This document shows positions 32,327-39,907 of a stretch of 64,000 nucleotides of DNA, piece by piece; within the stretch, counting starts at the first letter, position 1, and each line of letters opens with the position of its first letter. The translations under genes and the position numbers were made by a program. The notes under the pieces are model-generated. The model was given only the letters and a program-made list of their open reading frames with translations. It had not been told where the DNA came from and searched no databases. The stretch is from CAYZJD01 sp964483455 (GTDB lineage: Bacteria > Acidobacteriota > Terriglobia > Bryobacterales > Bryobacteraceae), in NCBI GenBank assembly GCA_964483455.1, contig CAZACK010000015.1, positions 1 through 64,000 on the forward strand, written 5' to 3'.

Positions 32327-33183
32327 TCGACCTTCACTCGCACACCAACGAATCGGACGGGAGTCTGACGGCGGCGGAGCTTGTCAACAAGGCGCTGGCG
32401 CTTGAACTCGAGGCGCTGGCGATTGTCGATCATGACACGCTGGCCGGGTACGACTTGGCAGCGCCTCTGGCCAGGGCTGCCGGTCTGGACTTGGTGTGCG
32501 GCATCGAGCTGAGCACCAAGCTCGACGTGCCCGGTCTGCCTAAGGGCCGCTCGATCCACCTGTTGGGCTACTTCCTCGGCGCCGGGCCGCCGCAGTGGTT
32601 TCGCGATTGGCTCAAGGAGCTCCAGGAGATCCGGCGCGACCGCAACCGACGGTTGACGGCGAGCCTGCAAGCGCACGGGGTGGATATCACCCTCGAAGAA
32701 GTCGAGGCGCTAGGCCGGACACTGACGGGCAGGCCGCACTTCGCCAAGGTGCTTGTGAAGAAAGGCTACGTCTCGACGGTGCAGGAGGCCTTCGAGGTCT
32801 ACCTCGGCGAGGCGGCGAAGACGTATGTGTACCGGCAGGCGCCCACGTTTGAGGAGGGCGTCCGGAAGATCGAGGAGGCGGGCGGGCTTTCGTCGCTTGC
32901 GCATCCTGTGCGGCTGCTGAACCGCAAGCCGCCGCTGACCGACTTGATCGAGCGATTCCTGGATGCGGGACTTCGCGGCATCGAGGTCTACTACAGCGAG
33001 CACTCGCGCGAGGATGTGGAGCTCTTCCTGGGAGTGGCGAAACGCTACGGGCTGGGGATCACCGGCGGCTCGGATTTCCACGGGGAGGCGAAGCCAGGCA
33101 TCGAGCTTGGCACCGGCATCAACGGGAACCTGTCCATCCCCCGGGAACTGCTCGAGAACCTCCGGGCTCTTGCTCGCTGTTAA
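32323..33183 (+). CDS. PHP-domain phosphoesterase of the YciV/TrpH type (nucleoside 3',5'-bisphosphatase-like)
   Basis: The PHP metal sites are all present: IDLHSHTNESDGSLTAAEL, AIVDHDTL, CGIELST, LSSLAHPVRLLN and GSDFHGEAKPGIELGTG near the end. The family cleaves pAp and short RNA ends. The first motif must be included, yet no ATG, GTG or TTG precedes it in frame; the only candidate I see is CTG at 32323, overlapping the cysC stop (CTGA), giving 286 residues. A frame slip from cysC is another option. An ATG at 32455 would remove the first metal ligands. Behind cysH-cysC, disposal of the PAP by-product is a fitting role (inference). Confidence 0.82.
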   Translation: MIDLHSHTNESDGSLTAAELVNKALALELEALAIVDHDTLAGYDLAAPLARAAGLDLVCGIELSTKLDVPGLPKGRSIHLLGYFLGAGPPQWFRDWLKELQEIRRDRNRRLTASLQAHGVDITLEEVEALGRTLTGRPHFAKVLVKKGYVSTVQEAFEVYLGEAAKTYVYRQAPTFEEGVRKIEEAGGLSSLAHPVRLLNRKPPLTDLIERFLDAGLRGIEVYYSEHSREDVELFLGVAKRYGLGITGGSDFHGEAKPGIELGTGINGNLSIPRELLENLRALARC

Positions 33184-34109
33184 CTCTGCGTTCTCCGCGG
33201 CTCTGCGGTGAATCCTGTCCTCTCTGCCGCGAACTCCGCCCGCACATACGCCATCGCCACGACCGTCCCCAGCGCGGGGGAGAGGACAGCCGACTTGATC
33301 TCTCCAACTTCCTTCCCCTCTCGCAAAAGGCTGGAGCCAGCGGCGGGAGGCTCGGCGCAGTCCAGTTCCAGCCGCACGAGCAGCCGGTTGACGTGGCCGC
33401 GCGAACGGATGCGTTCCACGATCTCCTGGCCGAGATAGCACCCCTTGTTGAAGTGGATGGCGTGCATCTGCTGAGTCTCCTGCGGCAGGTTGGCGTCGGT
33501 GATCTCCTCGCCGTAGCGGGGCTTACCGTGCTCCAGCCGGACCGTGCGCTCGGCCTCGGGGTCAGCCGGGACGGCTCCGGCGCCCTCCAGCGCGCGGGCC
33601 AAGTCCTGCTTCTCCGAAGCTGGTCCGAAAATGGCGAAACCGCCGGCGCCGGTGGAATCGATGCGGGCGACGATCCGGGCGCCCCAATCCGCATGGGAAT
33701 AAGGCTTGGCCGGGGCCGGAGCGCCGAGGACGGCGAGGACGTCGCCGGCCTTCGGTCCCTCGATGCTCAGGGTCGCAAGCCCGGCCGTCGCGTCTTCGAG
33801 CGTGACGTCGTCGGCGATGATGTACTTGTCGAGGTGGGCGTACAGCGTGTTCTTGGTTTCCGGCTCGGTGTCGAGCAGGAAGTGGCCTGGAAACGTCAGC
33901 ACATTCACGTCCCCGAGGATGCGGCCTTGCGCATTGAGGAAGAAGGCATAGCAGCCGCGTCCGGGCGTCAGCTCCTGGATGTGGTTGGTGGTCATCGCAT
34001 GGAGCAGCCGGGCGCGGTCCTCGCCGCGAACGCGGATCTTGCCGCGCGCGCTCAAGTCGAGCCACGCCGCCGACTCGCGCAACTCGCGATATCCCCTCGG
34101 TTCGCTCAT
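33180..34109 (-). CDS. ygfZ: YgfZ/GcvT-like folate-binding protein
   Basis: The signature FNKGCYLGQEIVERIRSRG, with its conserved Cys, defines YgfZ, which helps assemble or repair certain iron-sulfur enzymes using tetrahydrofolate. The N-terminal GcvT-like half includes DRARLLHAMTTNHIQELTPG and YAFFLNAQGRILGDVNVL. I choose ATG 34109 (MSEPRGYREL, 309 residues); the frame is open to 34199. The last residues (TAEPRRTQS) come from a dispersed repeat, and the stop overlaps the PHP stop tail to tail by 4 nt. An Fe-S helper beside a CysH Fe-S enzyme is noteworthy but may be chance. Confidence 0.88.
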   Translation of the reverse strand: MSEPRGYRELRESAAWLDLSARGKIRVRGEDRARLLHAMTTNHIQELTPGRGCYAFFLNAQGRILGDVNVLTFPGHFLLDTEPETKNTLYAHLDKYIIADDVTLEDATAGLATLSIEGPKAGDVLAVLGAPAPAKPYSHADWGARIVARIDSTGAGGFAIFGPASEKQDLARALEGAGAVPADPEAERTVRLEHGKPRYGEEITDANLPQETQQMHAIHFNKGCYLGQEIVERIRSRGHVNRLLVRLELDCAEPPAAGSSLLREGKEVGEIKSAVLSPALGTVVAMAYVRAEFAAERTGFTAEPRRTQS

Positions 34110-34132
34110 ACTGAAGAGTGTAAAGCCTGCGC

Positions 34133-34765
34133 ATGATCCACGAGATTCTCCCCGTCGGGATGCTTCAGTGCAACTGCTCGATTTTCGCCGACGAAACAAG
34201 CCGGGAAGCGATCGTCATCGATCCGGGCGACAACGTCGAAGGCATCCTGTCGATTGTGGCCAGGCACGGCCTGACGGTGAAGGCGATCGCGATCACGCAT
34301 GCGCACATCGATCACATCGGCGGGGCGGCGAAGCTCAAGGCAGTCACCGGCGCGCCGGTCCACATGCACGACGAGGACACGGTGATTTACGATCACCTGG
34401 AATGGCAGGCCGCCTGGCTCGGCGTTCCGACGCCGGAGCGGACAGGGATCGACACGCTGGCGCGCGATGGCGCCCGGGTGACAGCCAGCGGGATGGAGTT
34501 CACGGTCTTCCACACGCCCGGACACACGCCGGGCAGCATTTGCCTCTGGATGCCCGGCGAGAGGAAGCTGATTGCCGGCGACACGCTGTTTTTCGACAGT
34601 ATCGGCCGCACCGATCTCCCTGGCGGCGACGGCCGCAAGATCCTCGCCTCGATTCGCGAAAAGCTGTTCCCACTGCCGGACGAGACGCACGTCATCCCCG
34701 GCCATGGCCCGTCGACGACGATGGGGCGGGAGAAGGAGTTCAATTACTTCCTACAGGGCCTGTGA
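34133..34765 (+). CDS. Metallo-beta-lactamase fold hydrolase (glyoxalase II-like)
   Basis: The zinc motif is THAHIDHIGG, followed by FHTPGHTPGSICLW, LIAGDTLFFDSIGRTDLPGG and VIPGHGPSTTMG, the complete set for hydroxyacylglutathione hydrolase-like proteins. With 210 residues it lacks the C-terminal substrate domain of classical glyoxalase II, as in the YcbL type. It starts only 23 nt from the divergent ygfZ start, so the two promoters must overlap. Confidence 0.9.
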   Translation: MIHEILPVGMLQCNCSIFADETSREAIVIDPGDNVEGILSIVARHGLTVKAIAITHAHIDHIGGAAKLKAVTGAPVHMHDEDTVIYDHLEWQAAWLGVPTPERTGIDTLARDGARVTASGMEFTVFHTPGHTPGSICLWMPGERKLIAGDTLFFDSIGRTDLPGGDGRKILASIREKLFPLPDETHVIPGHGPSTTMGREKEFNYFLQGL

Positions 34766-35076
34766 TCCATGGCTGGCCCCGCAGCTCGCGCCGGGCATGG
34801 ACTGACCTGGCTGACGGGCCACATGGACTCTCGTCGTGGCTTCATGCGCCAGAGGAGTGGGTAGACAGCAGTTGTCATGTCGGAGCGCCGTGTAGGAAGG
34901 CTACTGCCCGGCTCATCGCAGCTTCGAATCCACGGCGGGGAGGCATTCAGTCTTCGCGTGTCCTTGGCGGCAATTCGGCGTTGCGAGGCACGGCGGATCA
35001 CGAAGCGTCGCCCTGCATTCGGCCAGCCGCCGGCGAAAAACAGCACCTTGCAGGCTTCTGTGGGCGAGGCCGATGC
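34766..35076. other. Intergenic stretch without a recognised gene
   Basis: No frame looks real on either strand. It contains a weak echo of the CCTTGGCG-type dispersed repeat near 34959. The only clear signal is the vapBC promoter at its right end. Confidence 0.45.
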
Positions 35077-35105
35077 TTGACTTATTTAAGTCGCCGCGCT
35101 AGGAT
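35077..35105 (+). promoter_or_regulatory. vapBC promoter with overlapping palindromic operator, probably leaderless
   Basis: TTGACT (35077-35082) and TAGGAT (35100-35105) are spaced by exactly 17 nt. The palindrome GACTTA-TT-TAAGTC (35079-35092) overlaps the -35 box, a usual place for the operator bound by a VapB-VapC complex. The expected start of transcription, seven bases past the -10 box, is 35112, the A of the antitoxin ATG, and no ribosome binding site is present, so the mRNA is probably leaderless. Confidence 0.72.
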
Positions 35106-35111
35106 CATTGC

Positions 35112-35363
35112 ATGAAGTCCGGATCCATCCGAACCTCCATCGATCTGCCCCGAGATCTCCACCGACGGCTCCGCGAAGCAGCCGCGCGGAGAGGTTGTTC
35201 CGCGCGCCAGCTCATCCTCGCCAGCATTGAGCGGGCGGTGGCACAGACGGAACCGGCGCGTCCTGGGCGCCGGCTCAGCCTCGATCCCCCGCTCATACCG
35301 CCATGCGGGAGGCGCATTGATCTCACGAACGAACAGATATATGAGCTCATTGAGCTTCCCTGA
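35112..35363 (+). CDS. VapB-type ribbon-helix-helix antitoxin
   Basis: The 83-residue protein opens with SIRTSIDLPRDLHRRLREAA, a ribbon-helix-helix DNA-binding fold whose strand residues contact DNA, followed by SARQLILASIERAV. The C-terminal tail (LSLDPPLIPPCGRRIDLTNE) would wrap the toxin. It overlaps the toxin gene by 23 nt, as usual in vapBC. It should repress its own promoter through the palindrome at 35079-35092. Confidence 0.85.
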   Translation: MKSGSIRTSIDLPRDLHRRLREAAARRGCSARQLILASIERAVAQTEPARPGRRLSLDPPLIPPCGRRIDLTNEQIYELIELP

Positions 35364-35766
35364 CATCAACGTATGGCTGGCAATCGCCGCCTCCGAACAT
35401 ATTCACGCGGCCGTGGCTCGCCTCTGGTGGCGATCGGCGAAAGGCCGAATCGCCTTTTCCCGGATGACCCAGATGGGCTTCTTGAGGGTGATGACGACAT
35501 CCGCCGCCATGGACGGCAAACCGTTGACCATGGTGCAGGCTTGGCGCGTCCACGACCGCCTTTACGAGGACGACCGGGTGGAGTTTCTGCCGGAGCCTGC
35601 CGATGTGGAAGCGCGGTTCCGCGAATTCGCCGCGGAACGGACGGCTGCGCCGAAATTGTGGGCGGACGCGTGGCTGCTGGCCTTCGCGTCGGCAGCCGGC
35701 GGGACGGTGGTTACTCTCGATCGCGCGCTGGCAACCCGCGGCGCCCACTGCCTGCTGCTGGACTAG
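35341..35766 (+). CDS. VapC-type PIN-domain toxin
   Basis: From ATG 35341 the protein reads MSSLSFPDINVWLAIAASEH, with the first PIN Asp in PDINVW. The other acidic residues lie in HDRLYEDDRVEF, in KLWADAWLLAFASAAGG (the conserved DAW) and in VVTLDRAL near the end. Such toxins are magnesium-dependent RNases that usually cut tRNA or rRNA. The frame upstream to 35227 overlaps the antitoxin out of frame and is not used. Length 141 residues is normal. Confidence 0.87.
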   Translation: MSSLSFPDINVWLAIAASEHIHAAVARLWWRSAKGRIAFSRMTQMGFLRVMTTSAAMDGKPLTMVQAWRVHDRLYEDDRVEFLPEPADVEARFREFAAERTAAPKLWADAWLLAFASAAGGTVVTLDRALATRGAHCLLLD

Positions 35767-35962
35767 CGGCTTTGAGAACGTGGTTCATGGGGTTGCTGGC
35801 GGAGTCGTGGCAATCGCAGTGAACTCGCACACCTGCAACTCACGGATGGTGGCTGAGAAGTCCGGGACCGGAACTGGAAATCTGCTCATGCCAGGGGCTC
35901 CCAACGAGGGCGCCGGGCAATCGGAGCGTTGTGCGTTTGTGCTGCTGTTGTGCGGACCACGC
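35767..35962. other. Sequence between two vapBC modules, before a gap; no gene assigned
   Basis: Nearly 200 bases between the first toxin stop and the scaffold gap. It may hold the promoter and 5' end of the second antitoxin, but no RHH-like or AbrB-like start can be read. Confidence 0.35.
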
Positions 35963-36062
35963 NNNNNNNNNNNNNNNNNNNNNNNNNNNNNNNNNNNNNN
36001 NNNNNNNNNNNNNNNNNNNNNNNNNNNNNNNNNNNNNNNNNNNNNNNNNNNNNNNNNNNNNN
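35963..36062. other. Scaffold gap of 100 N
   Basis: Exactly 100 N; the true length is unknown. The flanks share no long exact overlap. The gap removes the 5' part of the second antitoxin gene. Confidence 0.95.
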
Positions 36063-36230
36063 CCGGGATCAAGCCGCAGCCTCGGAAGAGTGGTGGGCGA
36101 CCTCATCCTGCAAGCGGCGAAAGGGGCGACAAGTGCTTCCATCAGGATGAGTGATTACGGTTTCCCCACATTCCGTTGCGTTCGAACCGTGACCACCGAG
36201 GACGTCAGGGCCCTCGATGACGAAGAGTAA
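36063..36230 (+). CDS. VapB-type antitoxin, 5' end lost in scaffold gap
   Basis: After the gap one frame reads GRVVGDLILQAAKG, then YGFPTFRCVRTVTTEDVRAL and ends LDDEE before TAA at 36228-36230. The GFPxFR and TxEDVRAL...DD ending is usual in VapB antitoxins paired with PIN toxins. It overlaps the next gene by 14 nt in another frame. The DNA-binding N-terminus is missing, so the fold class cannot be fixed. Confidence 0.7.
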   Translation, partial: PGSSRSLGRVVGDLILQAAKGATSASIRMSDYGFPTFRCVRTVTTEDVRALDDEE

Positions 36231-36621
36231 GGCCTACCTGCTCGACTGCAATCCCCTCATCGCGCTGGCTACGCCCGAACACGCTCTGAACGCGCGCGCG
36301 GCGGCCTGGTTCCTCAAGGGGCGCCGGTTTGCGACATGCCCCATCACGCAAGGCGCGCTTTTCCGTTTCCACCTGCGAGTCGGCGCAGAGGCGACGCCGG
36401 AATCGGCAAAGTACCTGCTTCGGTCTATCTCCTCCCTCCCGCGGCACGAATTCTGGCCGGACGACGCTTCTTATCTCGACTTGCCAACCGTGGGAATCGT
36501 GGCGCGTCGGCAGGTCACCGACGCTTACCTTGTGCTGTTGGCGCGGAAGCATGGTGGTGTAGTTGCCACTATGGACCAGGCGCTGGCTGCTGTTCACCCA
36601 GGGGCTGCAATCCTCGTGTAG
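36217..36621 (+). CDS. VapC-type PIN-domain toxin
   Basis: A 134-residue PIN protein: first Asp in AYLLDCNPLIALATPEH, middle acidic region HEFWPDDASYLDL, the helix QVTDAYLVLLARKHGGVV and final TMDQALAAVHPG. Note that the usual first pair D-x-N is present as DCN. ATG 36217 lies inside the antitoxin end. Length and order are typical of VapC. Confidence 0.85.
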   Translation: MTKSKAYLLDCNPLIALATPEHALNARAAAWFLKGRRFATCPITQGALFRFHLRVGAEATPESAKYLLRSISSLPRHEFWPDDASYLDLPTVGIVARRQVTDAYLVLLARKHGGVVATMDQALAAVHPGAAILV

Positions 36622-36782
36622 CTCCGCTCTACTCCGCGAATACGCCTGGCGCCTTTGGTACAGGGGTCGACCGCCAGGCCGCCTTCGCGCAAGGAAGTAC
36701 ACAACCTCGGTGAGCTCGGGTTCGCAGACGAGCAACGGAGGCCCCACCTGTTTCATGAGCGCGACAGCCTGAGCGTGATGCG

Positions 36783-38066
36783 TCAGCAGAGCAGGTGTTC
36801 CCGGCCGATGTGCAAATCCTCGAGGTTGCCGAGCACCGTCAGCGCGATGTGCCTCGGGTCGAAGAAGTCGCGCGCCACGCGCTGGATGTCTTCCGGCGAG
36901 ACGCTCTCGATGCCGGCAATCATTTCGTCAAGCGTGAAGAAGCGGTCGAAGTAAAGCTGCTGCCGGGCGAGGTTCGCCATGCGGCTGGAGGTGGACTCCA
37001 GACTCAGCACGAGGGATCCCTTCAAGTGGTCCTTGGCACGCCGCAGCTCCTCCTCCGGCACCGTCTCGCGCTTGAGATTTGCGAATTCCTCCACGATCAG
37101 CCCTACAACTTGTTGGGCGGCCTCGATTGACGTGCCGGCGTAGATGGTCAGACAGCCCGTGTCCCGATAGGAGGTCAGCTCGGAGAAGACGGCATAGGCC
37201 AGCCCTCGCTTCTCGCGGATGTTCTGGAACAGCCGGGAACTCATTCCGCCGCCGAGCAGGGTGTTCAAGGCGTAGCAGGCGTAGCGCCTGTCATCCACCA
37301 GCGGGTAGCAGGGAACGCCCAGGCAGAGGTGAACCTGCTCCAAAGATTTCTTGTTCCGCAGCGTGATGCGGGCGTGCGTGGAGGGCAGCGGGCTCGGGGG
37401 CACGCCGCCGTTGTTGGAGATCGAGTCGAACCGCGCGCGAACCAGGTCGAGCAGGCGCTCGTGCGTGACGTTGCCGGCGGCGGTGATGATGATGTTCGAG
37501 GGAACGTAGATCCGCCGGTAGTACGATTCAATCCGGTCGCGCGCGAAGTGCTTGACGGTGTCCCGGGTGCCGAGGATGGGTTTGCCGATCGGGTGGTCCT
37601 TCCAGAAGTTGCCGGCGAAGATCTCGTGGACGAGGTAGTCGGGGTTGTCCGCCTCCATCTTCAGCTCTTCGAGGATGACGCCCTTTTCCTTCTCTATGTC
37701 TTCCTCGCGGAACAGGGGATTGAGCACCATGTCGGCGAGGATGTCGAATGCCAGCGGAAGGTGCTCGTCGAGGACCTTAGCGTTGTAGCTGACCATCTCC
37801 TTGGCGGTGAAGGCGTCGAGATTGCCGCCGATGGAGTCCACCGAACGAGCGATGTCCTCGGCGGAGCGGGAGGTGGTGCCCTTGAAGAGCATGTGCTCGA
37901 TGAAGTGGGAAACGCCGTTCTCCTCGGGCGACTCCTGCCTGGAGCCGGTTCCCATCCAGATGCCGACGGAGGCGGACCGCACGTGAGGCATGCTTTCGGA
38001 AACCACGCGGATCCCGTTGGCGAGGGTGGAGAACTCGACCTCGCCGGTGATTGACGACGAATGCAT
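36783..38066 (-). CDS. M16 family zinc protease (insulinase-like)
   Basis: The inverted zinc motif HxxEH is HFIEHMLFKG near residue 54, with the third ligand Glu in EKGVILEELKMEADNP. The second domain includes CYALNTLLGGGMSSRLFQNI and REKRGLAYAVFSE, the M16 C-terminal pattern. With 427 residues it is the processing-peptidase-like single-chain type (YmxG/PqqL-like). No signal peptide is visible, so it is probably cytoplasmic. It is divergent from rlmN with a 99-nt spacer. Confidence 0.92.
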   Translation of the reverse strand: MHSSSITGEVEFSTLANGIRVVSESMPHVRSASVGIWMGTGSRQESPEENGVSHFIEHMLFKGTTSRSAEDIARSVDSIGGNLDAFTAKEMVSYNAKVLDEHLPLAFDILADMVLNPLFREEDIEKEKGVILEELKMEADNPDYLVHEIFAGNFWKDHPIGKPILGTRDTVKHFARDRIESYYRRIYVPSNIIITAAGNVTHERLLDLVRARFDSISNNGGVPPSPLPSTHARITLRNKKSLEQVHLCLGVPCYPLVDDRRYACYALNTLLGGGMSSRLFQNIREKRGLAYAVFSELTSYRDTGCLTIYAGTSIEAAQQVVGLIVEEFANLKRETVPEEELRRAKDHLKGSLVLSLESTSSRMANLARQQLYFDRFFTLDEMIAGIESVSPEDIQRVARDFFDPRHIALTVLGNLEDLHIGREHLLC

Positions 38067-38165
38067 GATTTACGGTCCGGGGGTTGGCCGCCCTCCTTCT
38101 ATTTTAGCGCCGGCCATGACTGCCGTCCGGACTGGGGCGCAGGGTCGGAGTGATAGAATGGGGAT

Positions 38166-39203
38166 GTGCCGCAAGTCCTTCTAGGCATGGAACTTCCGGA
38201 GATCGGCCGGTGTTTGGGCGAAGGGATTCCGGCGTTCCGGGCAAGGCAGATCTACGAAGGAATCTACCGGCGAAGGGCTTCCGGGCTCGGGGAGATTGCG
38301 TCGCTGCCCTGCTCCGTTCGAGAGACCCTCGAGGCCGGATTCCGGCTCGGGCTGCCGGAGGTGGATGCCCGGTTTCAGTCGGCGGACGGCACGCGCCGGT
38401 ACTTGCTTCGCTTGGAAGACGGGAAGACCGTGGAGGCGGTGCTCATGCCGGAGGAAGGCCGCGACACCCTCTGCATTTCGACGCAGGTGGGCTGCCCGGT
38501 GGACTGCAAGTTCTGCCTGACCGCGCTCATGGGTCTGGAGCGCAACCTGACGGCCGGGGAGGTCGTCGGGCAGGTGCTGAGCCTGCTCGCGAACAATGGG
38601 CTTTCACCCGGCCGCGATAGGATCAACATCGTCATGATGGGCATGGGCGAGCCCTTGCTGAATCTGGCCGCCGTCCTGAAGGCGACCCGTATCCTGGTGG
38701 ATCCCCGAGGGGTGGGGATCTCGCCGAGGCGGATCACCCTGTCAACCTCCGGCATCATTCCGAAGATTGTCGAACTGGGAAAGGAGCCGGTTCGTCCGAA
38801 ACTGGCGGTCTCGCTGAACGCATCGACGGATGAACAGCGCCGGGATCTGATGCCCATCACCCGGAAGTACTCGCTTCAGGATCTGCTGGAGGCCTGCCGC
38901 GCCTATCCGCTCCGTCGGTGGGAGCGACTGACGTTCGAATATGCGCTGCTTAAGGGAGTCAACGACAGCGACGCCGACGCGCGGCGCGTGGTCCGGCTGC
39001 TGGCCAACCTGAAGTGCACGGTAAACCTGATCGCGCTGAACCCCGGGCCTGGCATTGCCTTTGAGACGCCCGATCCGGAGCGGGTGCTGTCGTTCCAGGC
39101 GATTCTCCGGCGCTCGATGCCGTGTTTCATCCGGAAGCCGCGCGGCCGCGACATTTTCGCCGCTTGCGGGCAGTTGAAGCGGGTTTCGATCACGACGGTG
39201 TAG
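38166..39203 (+). CDS. rlmN: 23S rRNA/tRNA adenine-C2 methyltransferase RlmN
   Basis: RlmN is a radical-SAM enzyme that methylates A2503 of 23S rRNA and A37 of some tRNAs. The cluster motif is CPVDCKFCLTA, followed by NIVMMGMGEPLLNL, TLSTSGIIPKI and LAVSLNAS; the second catalytic Cys is in DIFAACGQL near the end. GTG 38166 is used; an ATG seven codons later is possible. An overlapping ATG at 38164 is out of frame. Confidence 0.95.
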   Translation: MPQVLLGMELPEIGRCLGEGIPAFRARQIYEGIYRRRASGLGEIASLPCSVRETLEAGFRLGLPEVDARFQSADGTRRYLLRLEDGKTVEAVLMPEEGRDTLCISTQVGCPVDCKFCLTALMGLERNLTAGEVVGQVLSLLANNGLSPGRDRINIVMMGMGEPLLNLAAVLKATRILVDPRGVGISPRRITLSTSGIIPKIVELGKEPVRPKLAVSLNASTDEQRRDLMPITRKYSLQDLLEACRAYPLRRWERLTFEYALLKGVNDSDADARRVVRLLANLKCTVNLIALNPGPGIAFETPDPERVLSFQAILRRSMPCFIRKPRGRDIFAACGQLKRVSITTV

Positions 39204-39301
39204 CAGGCGGCAATTTCGGAATGGGGCCGGATCGCCGCGCGAAAGGCCGTTAGGGAGCCGGTTCACTGCTGCGTGTAGCACAATAGCGAGGAGGAGCTGT
39301 G

Positions 39302-39515
39302 ATGTTCGACCGAATCACTTGGAATCCAAAGCAGATGAGCGGACAACCGTGCATTCGCGGCATGCGTCTGACGGTCCGGCGAGTGGTGGCGGCGGTGGCC
39401 GCCTACCCGGACCGCAAGGAACTATCCTGACCTGGAGGAGGAAGATGTCCGCCAGGCGCTGGAATTCGCCGCGGCGAACTTGGCCGACGAGACTTCCGAG
39501 TTGCCTGCCGCGTGA
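39302..39515 (+). pseudogene. DUF433 antitoxin gene broken by a small deletion
   Basis: ATG 39302, with GAGGAG before it, opens FDRITWNPKQMSGQPCIRGM and RLTVRRVVAAVAAYPDRKEL, typical of DUF433, then hits TGA at 39428-39430. Another frame continues from 39423 as YPDLEEEDVRQALEFAAANL to TGA 39513-39515, the normal DUF433 ending. Comparison with the intact copy at 57010 suggests about 11 nt lost near 39422. The end overlaps the toxin start as GTGA. This is either a real inactivation or an assembly error. Confidence 0.8.
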
Positions 39516-39907
39516 GCAAGGCCCGGGGTGTCCCCCTCAAGCTCCTTCTCGACCAGGGAGTGCCCGCGAATGCCGCTCCCATGTTCCGTGAGCTTGGCTA
39601 CCCGTGCTGGCATGTCTCCGAATTGGGTATGCAGAAAGCGGAGGACGAAGGAATCCTGACCTTCGCTCACGAACAGGGTAGAGTTGTCATTACGCTGGGC
39701 GCGGACTTCCACGCGCTCGTTGCGGTCCGCGGACTTCTCGGGCCTTCGGTCATTCGCCTCCGACGTGAAGGTTGCCGGGCGGAGACATTCGTCACGCTTC
39801 TGGAAGGTGTCTTGCGCCGGCATCATTCGGAGTTGGTTGATGGGGCTCTGATCTCTGTGAAAGAGCATCAGATGACCTGTCATCTGTTACCGGTCGGCAA
39901 GCGCTAA
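39512..39907 (+). CDS. DUF5615 PIN-like toxin
   Basis: A 131-residue protein with the DUF5615 pattern: LKLLLDQGVPANAAPMFREL, HVSELGMQKAEDEGILTFAH and VVITLGADFHALVAVRG, where the Asp residues form the PIN-like site. Its partner DUF433 gene just upstream is frameshifted, so the toxin would be unguarded if expressed. Start GTG 39512 overlaps the antitoxin stop. It ends tail to tail with the HEAT gene, overlapping by 4 nt. Confidence 0.82.
   Translation: MSKARGVPLKLLLDQGVPANAAPMFRELGYPCWHVSELGMQKAEDEGILTFAHEQGRVVITLGADFHALVAVRGLLGPSVIRLRREGCRAETFVTLLEGVLRRHHSELVDGALISVKEHQMTCHLLPVGKR

Noticed and set aside
34766..35076. Possible short genes before vapBC
   Set aside because: Small frames on both strands lack start signals and protein-like composition; only the promoter at the right end is convincing.
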